From Bacteroidaceae bacterium (lineage in GTDB: Bacteria > Bacteroidota > Bacteroidia > Bacteroidales > Bacteroidaceae): DNA of 40,425 bases. The DNA is taken from assembly GCA_017556045.1 (NCBI GenBank), contig JAFZFF010000028.1, forward strand, positions 1 through 40,425, in the 5' to 3' direction. The notes under the pieces were generated by a model, which saw nothing but the letters and a program-made list of their open reading frames with translations, did no database searches and was not told the DNA's origin. The position numbers and the translations under genes are program-made. Numbering within the stretch: position 1 is the stretch's first letter; each line of letters starts with the position of its first letter. Shown piece after piece: positions 34,187 to 40,425 of the stretch.

Positions 34187-34924
34187 CTATTTCTTTTTTC
34201 TTTTGGTGGCAATCACTTGATCGCTATAGTCAAGGTTGATGCGTGAGTAGTAGTCCCATCCCACTTGTGGTATGGCTTTCTCGTAGAAGGCCTGCAGCTT
34301 CTCAAATTTATATTCGAATTCGGTTGGGCTACCCAGCACTATGGTGTGGTTGCCTACTCGGGGTGTTAGCTCTATTTCGCCCTGTGCGGTGACATGGATT
34401 TGCTCGATCTGGGCGTTCCACAGTTCGTTGTCATGGAGGAATCTGGCTAATGCGAGTAGCTCGGTGGTGGCATAGCTTTGTGTGATGTGCCCTGTGGCTA
34501 CTGGCACATATACACCTTTGGCTATGTGGTCAATGATGGTGCCTTCTTCGTCGACATAGTAACTGCTTCCTCCATTGGTAAAGACGTGGAGGACGGGGCG
34601 CCTACATTCCACCTTTACTATAATATGTCCGGAAAGGGTCTTGTAGCACTCGCCTTCTGCAATCAGTGGCGAAGCCTCGAGGGCTTCTTCCATTTCTTTG
34701 AGGCTCACGTTGCTGATGGGGTGTCCTGTAGGGTCGAGATTGCTCCTGTTAAGTATTGCGGCAATGTCGGCAGTTGTCATGTATCCCGTTTCCAGACTGT
34801 CTTGTATCTCTAGCTGTATGCCTTTGCATATCTGCCCCTCGGGTTTACGGCACAGAGCGATAGAGGCAAATACCACGTAGCTCGTAAGGAGTATGAGTGC
34901 GATGTATGTCGCTATTTTCTTCAT
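34187..34924 (-). CDS. ftsQ: Cell division protein FtsQ
   Basis: A 245-residue bitopic protein of the divisome. One N-terminal membrane helix (about 4-24, IATYIALILLTSYVVFASIA) is followed by a periplasmic POTRA-like domain (about 40-110) and a beta domain (about 110-240, RPVLHVFTNGGSSYYVDEEGTI, YYSRINLDYSDQVIATKRKK). The divergent sequence is typical of Bacteroidetes FtsQ. Recognition rests on layout and on its place 3 bp after murC, a classic murC-ftsQ pair. FtsQ bridges FtsB/FtsL and regulates septal wall synthesis. Confidence 0.86.
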   Translation of the reverse strand: MKKIATYIALILLTSYVVFASIALCRKPEGQICKGIQLEIQDSLETGYMTTADIAAILNRSNLDPTGHPISNVSLKEMEEALEASPLIAEGECYKTLSGHIIVKVECRRPVLHVFTNGGSSYYVDEEGTIIDHIAKGVYVPVATGHITQSYATTELLALARFLHDNELWNAQIEQIHVTAQGEIELTPRVGNHTIVLGSPTEFEYKFEKLQAFYEKAIPQVGWDYYSRINLDYSDQVIATKRKKK

Positions 34925-34927
34925 GGG

Positions 34928-36307
34928 TTATCTCTTGAGGATTTCTGCTATTGTGGATGCGTAGTTCTCGATGTCTCCTGCACCTAGCGTCACCAGGATT
35001 TCTATTCTCTCTTTATTGGCACTGACGAAGTCTGTCACTTCTGTTTTGCTGATGAGCCTTTTCTCCACTGTGGGGGCGAGGTTGTCATATATCAGCTGGC
35101 TTGTCACGCCAGGTATTGGCAGTTCTCTTGCTGGGTAGATGTCGGTGAGGATGACCTCATCGAAGAGCGAGAGGCTCTCTGCAAACTCGTGGTAGAAATC
35201 TTGTGTGCGTGAGTAGAGGTGGGGCTGGAAGATGGCCGTTACTTTGCGCCCTTCATATAGCTCGCGGATTGAGCGTGCGCTTTGTCGTATTTCTGCGGGG
35301 TGGTGCGCGTAGTCGCTCAAGTATACCTTCTTGTCTGTTTTGAGTTTGAAGTCAAAGCGCCGTTCTACGCCACGGAAGCTGGCCATGCCCTCGCGCAATT
35401 CCGTTTCGGTGACACCGCACATCCACGCCATGGCCATGGCTGCGATGCCATTGTCGATGTTGACGCTTAGGGGGACGCCTAGCTGGATGTCTTTGATGGT
35501 CCCCTCGGGGTGTACGAAGTCAAAGATGATTTCTCCTCCACCGATTCGTACGTTGCTGGCATGGAAGTCGCCCCTGTCTCGTGAGTAGGTATATGTTTGT
35601 ACGCCCTCTTTCACTTGTGGGGTGATCTCTAGTCCCTCGTGAATGATGAGCGCTCCATCGGGTTGTATAAGTGAAGTGTATTGCTCGAAGCTTTCCCAAT
35701 AAGCCTCAGGTGTGCCATAGATGTCCAGATGGTCGGGGTCGGTAGAGGTGATAATGCTGATGTGTGGTGTCAGCTGGTGGAACGAACGGTCATACTCATC
35801 GGCTTCGATGACTACGTAGTCGCTCTTTTCGGTGAGTAACAGGTTGGTGCCATAGTTTTGTGAGATTCCACCAAGGAAAGCAGTGGCTCCTACATGAGAC
35901 TGATGTATGAGGTGTGCCGCCATTGACGATGTGGTGGTCTTTCCGTGTGTTCCAGCTACGCAGAGGCCTCTGCGGCTGCGAGTGATGGTGCCCAGCACTT
36001 GAGCTCGTTTCTGTATTTCAAAGCCCTGTTCGCGCAACCATGTCAGCTCCGCGTGATCCTGAGGTACGGCTGGAGTGTATACGACCAGCGTGTGCTCTCT
36101 GTCTCTGCATGTGAGAGGTATCAGCTCCACGTTGTCTTCGTAGTGTATGCTTGCTCCTTCGCTATTCAGGCGTTCGGTGAGGTCGCTTGCTGTGCGGTCA
36201 TACCCAGCCACCTCTTTGCCCAACGAAAGGAAGTAGCGCACCAGGGCGCTCATGCCTATGCCGCCAGCTCCAACGAAATAGACGGACTTTATGGTGTCGA
36301 TATTCAT
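34928..36307 (-). CDS. murC: UDP-N-acetylmuramate--L-alanine ligase
   Basis: Adds the first L-alanine to UDP-MurNAc in peptidoglycan synthesis. At 459 residues it has normal length. Signatures: VGAGGIGMSALVRYFLS (about 12-28, Rossmann-like), VAGTHGKTTTSSMAAHLI (ATP loop, about 116-133), IEADEYDRSFHQLTP near 172, STDPDHLDIYGTPEAYWESF near 192, and the C-terminal DYAHHPAEIRQSARS near 338. The ATG at 36307 has a likely promoter at 36348-36379. It is transcribed away from ftsW-murG, unlike the usual murG-murC order. Confidence 0.96.
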   Translation of the reverse strand: MNIDTIKSVYFVGAGGIGMSALVRYFLSLGKEVAGYDRTASDLTERLNSEGASIHYEDNVELIPLTCRDREHTLVVYTPAVPQDHAELTWLREQGFEIQKRAQVLGTITRSRRGLCVAGTHGKTTTSSMAAHLIHQSHVGATAFLGGISQNYGTNLLLTEKSDYVVIEADEYDRSFHQLTPHISIITSTDPDHLDIYGTPEAYWESFEQYTSLIQPDGALIIHEGLEITPQVKEGVQTYTYSRDRGDFHASNVRIGGGEIIFDFVHPEGTIKDIQLGVPLSVNIDNGIAAMAMAWMCGVTETELREGMASFRGVERRFDFKLKTDKKVYLSDYAHHPAEIRQSARSIRELYEGRKVTAIFQPHLYSRTQDFYHEFAESLSLFDEVILTDIYPARELPIPGVTSQLIYDNLAPTVEKRLISKTEVTDFVSANKERIEILVTLGAGDIENYASTIAEILKR

Positions 36308-36347
36308 GTCGTTTAGTCTCTTTGGATGGTTTTCGTGAAATAAAGCG

Positions 36348-36379
36348 TAAAGGTAGTGAGTTTTTTTTGATTATGCGAA
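36348..36379 (-). promoter_or_regulatory. Probable murC-ftsQ promoter
   Basis: On the minus strand: TTCG (plus 36376-36379), 20 nt, TACCTTTA (plus 36348-36355). One mismatch in each box, with correct spacing; start near 36341. Confidence 0.5.
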
Positions 36380-36417
36380 GGGTGCAAATAAATTATTCCA
36401 TAAATCGTCTGTTCTTT

Positions 36418-36448
36418 ATTGGCATTATTCATATTTTTCGTATCTTCG
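36418..36448 (+). promoter_or_regulatory. ftsW-murG promoter
   Basis: ATTG (36418-36421), 19 nt, TATCTTCG (36441-36448), one mismatch in each box. Start is predicted near 36455, giving a leader of about 56 nt to the ATG at 36511. Confidence 0.65.
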
Positions 36449-36510
36449 CGCAACGTTAGTGGGTGTGCTGCTTGCCTCCTTGCTATTTGTGGAATGTAAA
36501 TATTGGCTAT

Positions 36511-37743
36511 ATGGATTTCTTGAATCGTTTTTTTCGTGGCGACAGGGTTGTGTGGATTATCTTTATGGTCCTCGTCCTGATTTCTATTATCGAGGTGTTT
36601 AGTGCTGCGAGCACACTGACTTATAGTGCTGGCCGCTCCTATCTGTGGGCAATACGTGGTCATAGCACGAATCTGTTGTTAGGCTTTGTCGTGCTTTATG
36701 TCGCGCATCTTATACCATATCGCTTTTATGAGAACATCCCTCTCATCCTGTTGCCAGTGTCTATAGGCATGCTTGTTTGGCTCATGTTCAAGGGTGATGC
36801 TGTCGATGTCAATCAGGCGGCTCGTTGGATACCTCTCGGTCCCATCTCGATTCAGCCCTCAGAGTTGGCCAAGGTGGGTGTTGTCATGGGTACTGCCCTC
36901 ATCCTCTCTCGTACACAAACCGAGGAGGGGGCTTCTCGTGAGGCTTTCTGGTGGTTGTTGGGGATGGCGGCCATTGTGTGCGGGCTTATCGTGTCGGAGA
37001 ATCTCTCCACTGCTGCTCTCCTTTTCATGGTCGTGTTGGCTATGATGTGGGTAGGTCGGGTGCCTTGGAGTCAGTATGGTAAGCTCGTGCTAGGGCTCGT
37101 GGCGGCAATTGCAGTATTTGTCAGTGTTATGCTTTTTGTTCCTGGTGCAACGTTGGAGAAAGTCAGAATGAAGCGCCTAGTTACATGGCAAAATCGTGTG
37201 CAACGATTTGTTCACCCTGCTCCTCCTGTCCCTGCAGCACAATTTGAGATTCCCGACGATAAGTTCCAAGAGGTGCACGCCACGATGGCTATCGCTTCGA
37301 GTAATATTATAGGTCGTGGCCCGGGTAATTCGATAGAGCGTGATATCTTGCCTCAGGCCTATTCGGATTTCATCTTTGCCATCATCATCGAAGAGCTGGG
37401 GTTGCTCGGTGGCGCTGCGGTCGTTTTTCTCTACTTATGGCTGCTTGTCCGAGCGGCAAAGATTGCGCGGCGATGCCGCTCTTACTATCCGGCGTTCTTG
37501 GTTATGGGGTGTGCCCTGATGCTTGTGTCTCAGGCTATTCTCAACATGATGGTTGCTGTGGGGCTCTTCCCCGTGACAGGACAGCCGCTTCCGCTCATTA
37601 GTCGTGGAGGAACCTCTACGATTATCACTTGCGGGTATATCGGTATGATACTTAGCGTGAGCTACTACGTCGAGAAGATGAATCGTGAAGCTGAGGCTGC
37701 CAATGTGCAGGGTGCTACAGCTGACGTAGCAATAGAAGATTAA
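36511..37743 (+). CDS. ftsW: Lipid II polymerase FtsW (SEDS family)
   Basis: A 410-residue polytopic membrane protein that polymerises septal peptidoglycan with FtsI. About ten hydrophobic segments alternate with loops. SEDS signatures: SIQPSELAKVGVVMGTALIL (about 113-132), LPQAYSDFIFAIIIEELGLL (about 284-303) and the C-terminal TGQPLPLISRGGTSTIITCG (about 352-371). The frame is open to 36463, but MDFLNRFFRGD at 36511 is the likely start; the upstream part (MCCLPPC) is not conserved-looking. Its usual neighbour murD is absent and the gene begins a unit with murG (10 bp gap). Assigned FtsW rather than RodA because of the murG linkage. Confidence 0.92.
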   Translation: MDFLNRFFRGDRVVWIIFMVLVLISIIEVFSAASTLTYSAGRSYLWAIRGHSTNLLLGFVVLYVAHLIPYRFYENIPLILLPVSIGMLVWLMFKGDAVDVNQAARWIPLGPISIQPSELAKVGVVMGTALILSRTQTEEGASREAFWWLLGMAAIVCGLIVSENLSTAALLFMVVLAMMWVGRVPWSQYGKLVLGLVAAIAVFVSVMLFVPGATLEKVRMKRLVTWQNRVQRFVHPAPPVPAAQFEIPDDKFQEVHATMAIASSNIIGRGPGNSIERDILPQAYSDFIFAIIIEELGLLGGAAVVFLYLWLLVRAAKIARRCRSYYPAFLVMGCALMLVSQAILNMMVAVGLFPVTGQPLPLISRGGTSTIITCGYIGMILSVSYYVEKMNREAEAANVQGATADVAIED

Positions 37744-37753
37744 TGACATGTAA

Positions 37754-38881
37754 ATGAATATCGTTATGGATAATATTCGAGTAATCGTGAGCGGTGGTGG
37801 TACGGGAGGTCATATCTTTCCGGCTCTGTCAATAGCTGATGCCGTGAAGGCCAAGTGTCCTGATGCTAAGATCCTGTTTGTGGGAGCAGAAAATCGAATG
37901 GAGATGCAGCGTGTGCCTGCAGCTGGCTATGAGATTGTAGGCCTGCCCGTAAGTGGTTTTGATCGCAAGCATCTCTTGAAGAATGTAGCCGTGCTGTGGC
38001 GTCTGATGAAGAGCCGTCGCAAGGCGCGTCGTGTCATCCGCGACTTTAAACCTCATGTGGCGGTAGGTGTAGGAGGCTATGCCAGTGGCCCGACGTTGAA
38101 GGAGGCTGGCAATATGGGCATCCCGACGTTGTTGCAAGAGCAGAACTCCTTTGCCGGAGTGACCAACAAGCTGCTCGCCAAGCAGGCTGCCTGCATCTGT
38201 GTGGCTTATGAGGGGATGGAGCGCTTCTTCCCTAAAGAGAAGATTAAGCTGACAGGCAATCCCGTACGGCAGAATCTGTTGGATGCCGCCATCTCTCACG
38301 TCGAGGCACTGACAGGTTATGGCTTTGTGCCCGAGAAGAAGACGGTGCTTGTGATGGGAGGCAGCCTGGGTGCCCGTACGCTCAACGAAAGCATGCTTGC
38401 CTCTTGGGAGGCTATCGGGGAGAGCGGTGTGCAATTTATCTGGCAAACGGGTAAGTATTATTATAAAGATGTGTGCGCACAGTTGAGCGGGCGCGAGTTG
38501 CCTAATGTTCATGTGTGTGACTTTATTGCCAATATGGATGCGGCCTATGCGGCTGCCGACTTGGTGATATCTCGTGCAGGAGCTGGCTCCATATCCGAGT
38601 TCTGCCTGTTGGGTAAGGCGGTCCTCTTGGTGCCTTCCCCCAATGTATCTGAAGATCATCAGACCAAGAATGCGATGGCGCTTGTCGACAAGGGTGCAGC
38701 GCTGTATGTCAAGGATGCCGACGCGGTGCGTGACCTCGTGCCTCTTGTGCTCGACACGGTGAAGGATGAGGCTCGGTTGGCTGAGCTGAGTGCCCACATA
38801 CGCACTCTCGCCCTGCCTCGTTCGGCTGAGGTGATTGCCGATGAGGTGATCGCTCTGGCCCGTTCTTATGCGGCAAGGTGA
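37754..38881 (+). CDS. murG: MurG, lipid II-forming GlcNAc transferase
   Basis: Transfers GlcNAc from UDP-GlcNAc to lipid I, making lipid II at the inner face of the cytoplasmic membrane. The 375-residue GT-B protein has SGGGTGGHIFPALSIADAV (about 13-31), VGVGGYASGPTLKEAG (about 99), LLQEQNSFAGVTNKLLAKQA (about 125), LTGNPVRQNLLDA (about 176), VMGGSLGARTLNESM (about 200) and SRAGAGSISEFCLLGKAVLL (about 273). ATG 37754 or ATG 37766 (MDNIRVIV) could be the start. It is 10 bp after ftsW. FtsW then uses lipid II, so the two neighbours act consecutively. Confidence 0.97.
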   Translation: MNIVMDNIRVIVSGGGTGGHIFPALSIADAVKAKCPDAKILFVGAENRMEMQRVPAAGYEIVGLPVSGFDRKHLLKNVAVLWRLMKSRRKARRVIRDFKPHVAVGVGGYASGPTLKEAGNMGIPTLLQEQNSFAGVTNKLLAKQAACICVAYEGMERFFPKEKIKLTGNPVRQNLLDAAISHVEALTGYGFVPEKKTVLVMGGSLGARTLNESMLASWEAIGESGVQFIWQTGKYYYKDVCAQLSGRELPNVHVCDFIANMDAAYAAADLVISRAGAGSISEFCLLGKAVLLVPSPNVSEDHQTKNAMALVDKGAALYVKDADAVRDLVPLVLDTVKDEARLAELSAHIRTLALPRSAEVIADEVIALARSYAAR

Positions 38882-38958
38882 CCTTATGGTGAGGCGGGGG
38901 TGACGACGAGTCTCTATTGCCTCACCTGTTTCTTGGGGTGAATCTTTTTTGTGATTTA

Positions 38959-38990
38959 TTTGGCTGATTCATAGAAAAGTAGTAATTTTG
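38959..38990 (+). promoter_or_regulatory. rplM-rpsI promoter
   Basis: TTTG (38959-38962), 20 nt, TAATTTTG (38983-38990), both exact. Start near 38997, about 186 nt before the rplM GTG. Confidence 0.85.
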
Positions 38991-38997
38991 CAAGCCG

Positions 38998-39182
38998 ATT
39001 ATTATCGACCTTTGAGATAAAAGGTTAAGAATGAGTGCGTTAAACCCTCGAGTGAGGCCTTTTCGTGGATTAGCCTACATGAAAAGCGGAGCGTAAGGGG
39101 GCTCTCCTGAGAGAAAATCGGGTTGCACAGAAGAAAAAAGAAAAAGTTTTTTAGTAGTAATAATTTAAAAAGAAAATTGAAA
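38998..39182 (+). promoter_or_regulatory. Long structured leader of the rplM operon
   Basis: A 185-nt leader follows the predicted start. It has a first hairpin, ACCTTT (39008-39013) with AAAGGT (39020-39025), and a 9-bp stem, CTTTTCGTG (39059-39067) with CATGAAAAG (39078-39086, one G-U pair). An alternative pairing AGGC (39055-39058) with GCCT (39073-39076) would compete with it. The last 50 nt are A-rich. This looks like a ribosomal-protein autoregulatory leader, but I cannot name a family. Confidence 0.5.
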
Positions 39183-39644
39183 GTGGACACTTTAAGTTTT
39201 AAGACCATTTCGGTAAACAAGGCTACTGCAACCAAAGAGTGGGTTGTTGTAGATGCTACTGATCAGGTTCTTGGCCGTCTGGGTACAAAGGTGGCTAAGC
39301 TGCTGAGAGGTAAGTACAAACCCAATTTCACTCCTCACGTAGATTGCGGTGACAATGTAATCATCATCAATGCTGACAAGGTGAAGTTGACAGGCAACAA
39401 GTGGAACGATCGCGTTTATCTGCACTACACTGGCTATCCCGGTGGTCAGCGCGAGACTACTCCCGCACAGTTGATGGCTCGCCCCAATGGCGCTGAGAGA
39501 TTGGTAAAGAAGGTTGTTAAGGGCATGCTCCCCAAGAACAAGTTGAGCCGTCAGTTGCTCGATAACCTCTACGTTTATGAGGGTGGTGAGCACAAGCATG
39601 AGGCACAGAGCCCCAAGGCAATTGATATTAACGTACTTAAATAA
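39183..39644 (+). CDS. rplM: 50S ribosomal protein L13 (uL13)
   Basis: A 153-residue protein of the large ribosomal subunit. It reads VDTLSFKTISVNKATATKEW at the start, then LGRLGTKVAKLLRGKYKPNF, NVIIINADKVKLTGNKW and VKGMLPKNKLSRQLLDNLYV, all uL13 signatures. GTG at 39183 matches the MDTLS start usual in Bacteroides. The frame is open to 39123, but those 20 codons are AAA-rich leader sequence and are probably not translated. rpsI follows after 12 bp. Confidence 0.96.
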   Translation: MDTLSFKTISVNKATATKEWVVVDATDQVLGRLGTKVAKLLRGKYKPNFTPHVDCGDNVIIINADKVKLTGNKWNDRVYLHYTGYPGGQRETTPAQLMARPNGAERLVKKVVKGMLPKNKLSRQLLDNLYVYEGGEHKHEAQSPKAIDINVLK

Positions 39645-39656
39645 TAGAGCAGAAGC

Positions 39657-40043
39657 ATGGAAGTAATTAATGCAATTGGTAGACGCAAAAGCGCCGTAGC
39701 TCGTGTATACGTAAAGGAAGGTAACGGTAAGATTACTATCAACAAGCGTGATCTTGCTAACTATTTCCCCTCAAGCATCCTTCAGTATGTGGTTAAGCAG
39801 CCTCTGTTGAAGCTCGAAGTAGCTGAGAAGTATGACGTCGATGTAAACCTCTATGGTGGTGGTTTCACAGGTCAGTCTCAGGCTCTCCGTCTCGCTATCG
39901 CTCGTGCATTGGTAAAGATCAATCCCGAGGATAAGAAGGCACTCCGCGCAGAAGGCTTCATGACACGTGACTCACGTGAGGTAGAGCGTAAGAAGCCCGG
40001 TCAGCCGAAGGCACGTCGCAGATTCCAGTTCAGTAAACGTTAA
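39657..40043 (+). CDS. rpsI: 30S ribosomal protein S9 (uS9)
   Basis: A 128-residue small-subunit protein with the universal uS9 signatures INAIGRRKSAVARVYVKEGN at the N-terminus, LYGGGFTGQSQALRLAIARA in the middle and the basic tail KKPGQPKARRRFQFSKR, whose last residues contact P-site tRNA. It is paired with rplM (12 bp gap) and read from the same promoter at 38959. The tail is complete. Confidence 0.98.
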   Translation: MEVINAIGRRKSAVARVYVKEGNGKITINKRDLANYFPSSILQYVVKQPLLKLEVAEKYDVDVNLYGGGFTGQSQALRLAIARALVKINPEDKKALRAEGFMTRDSREVERKKPGQPKARRRFQFSKR

Positions 40044-40055
40044 AATAATCGGTCA

Positions 40056-40088
40056 GGCATGGCTGTTCTTGGTGAACTTGCTTATGCC
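40056..40088 (+). promoter_or_regulatory. Hairpin in the rpsI-rpsB gap (possible S2 leader)
   Basis: GGCAT (40056-40060) pairs with ATGCC (40084-40088), and GTTC (40065-40068) with GAAC (40074-40077) inside. A two-tier hairpin 13 bp after the rpsI stop, with no T-tract typical of a terminator. It may be part of a regulatory leader for rpsB. Confidence 0.45.
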
Positions 40089-40134
40089 GCGTAAAAATAG
40101 CGTTTAGTATCTAAATCGCCGAGACCACAGGGTA

Positions 40135-40169
40135 ATTGAAAATTGAAAGTTGAAAATTGAAAATTGCGA
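40135..40169. repeat. 7-bp tandem repeat ATTGAAA, 5 units
   Basis: Units at 40135, 40142, 40149, 40156 and 40163 (ATTGAAA, ATTGAAA, GTTGAAA, ATTGAAA, ATTGCGA), strictly 7 bp apart, in the leader of rpsB. Confidence 0.88.
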
Positions 40170-40181
40170 GTGAGCAAGACG

Positions 40182-40213
40182 TTCATAATTCAGAATTCAT
40201 AATTCAGAATTCA
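40182..40213. repeat. 14-bp direct repeat TTCATAATTCAGAA, 2 units
   Basis: Two exact copies, 40182-40195 and 40196-40209, then TTCA starting a third. Each contains or borders GAATTC, so the tract can also fold on itself. Confidence 0.85.
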
Positions 40214-40294
40214 ACGAAGTGTTACTTGGTGATTGGTAAGAATCTAAAAGAGTTACAAAAAAGAAAGTAAACGAACAACAAAACATTAAACAAA

Positions 40295-40425
40295 ATGTCT
40301 AGAACAAATTTTGAAACATTACTGGAGGCTGGTTGTCATTTCGGTCACTTGAAGCGCAAATGGAACCCCGCTATGGCTCCTTATATCTTCATGGAGCGCA
40401 ATGGTATTCACATCATTGACCTTCA
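40295..40425 (+). CDS. rpsB: 30S ribosomal protein S2 (uS2), 5' part
   Basis: The first 43 codons are inside the window. The translation begins [20 protein letters not shown], followed by [22 protein letters not shown], the universal uS2 N-terminus ([14 protein letters not shown] motif). The reading frame runs out of the window. The ATG follows an A-rich stretch typical of well-translated Bacteroidetes genes. It is likely expressed with rplM-rpsI, though the 251-bp gap with hairpin and repeats may carry separate control. In Bacteroidetes tsf usually follows. Confidence 0.95.
   Translation, partial: MSRTNFETLLEAGCHFGHLKRKWNPAMAPYIFMERNGIHIIDL

Noticed and set aside
39123-39182. N-terminal extension of L13 (Lys-rich, 20 codons)
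   Set aside because: The A-rich stretch is leader RNA; the family start is the GTG at 39183 giving VDTLS, and the extension has no counterpart in L13.

Overview
The window comes from a chromosome of a Bacteroidales bacterium (Bacteroides/Prevotella-like; the genus cannot be fixed by eye). Three things point there: nearly every visible promoter fits the Bacteroidetes pattern (TTTG, about 20 nt, TAnnTTTG); start sites lack strong Shine-Dalgarno sequences; and several gene orders and proteins are typical of that order (ribBA behind a START-like gene and an LptF/G permease, PdxJ-ExbB-ExbD-TonB, a coiled-coil/ZapA/RNase Y string, a 57-residue histone-H1-like protein, a large OMP_b-brl_3-type receptor). 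The region is core chromosome. I see no integrase, transposase, CRISPR array, toxin-antitoxin pair, tRNA or phage gene.

Layout: (1) 1-140, the 3' part of a 5S rRNA gene and its terminator. (2) 302-5297, lysS-gpsA-pgi-HAD phosphatase on +, with unusual CTAG-rich short repeats between the genes. (3) 5413-8725, a TonB-dependent outer-membrane receptor and a small histone-like gene. (4) 8957-17701 on -, a likely operon read as trpS-coaX-outer membrane barrel-TPR protein-LptC-CNNM/CorC protein-PpiD/SurA foldase. (5) 18013-22896 on +, START-like gene, LptF/G permease, ribBA and an aspartate aminotransferase. (6) 23138-26390 on -, a Wza/Wzc polysaccharide export pair without glycosyltransferases next to it, preceded by a noncoding stretch carrying a 22-bp tandem repeat and a 15-bp inverted repeat. 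(7) 26850-29836 on +, a conserved-looking unknown protein, a coiled-coil protein, ZapA and RNase Y. (8) nadK (-) facing pdxJ-exbB-exbD-tonB (+). (9) A rearranged division/peptidoglycan locus: murC-ftsQ-low-molecular-weight phosphatase on - and ftsW-murG on +, diverging. (10) rplM-rpsI-rpsB (cut by the window end), with a long structured leader.

How the genes fit together: the main theme is building the envelope. LptC and the LptF/G permease belong to lipopolysaccharide export; PpiD helps outer-membrane proteins fold; ExbB/ExbD/TonB power receptors such as the one at 5413; Wza/Wzc export polysaccharide, and the phosphatase at 33697 could reverse Wzc tyrosine phosphorylation; MurC, MurG, FtsW, FtsQ and ZapA make and place septal wall. 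The rest is cofactor supply (CoaX, RibBA, NadK, PdxJ), sugar and amino acid metabolism, and translation.

I did not find a clearly new multi-gene system. The best leads are noncoding: the 22-bp repeat/inverted-repeat element upstream of wza, phased CTAG repeats around lysS-pgi, a hairpin leader before rny, and the rplM and rpsB leaders. Protein oddities are the 13-tyrosine tail of Wzc and the Met/Gly/Pro tail of the receptor.
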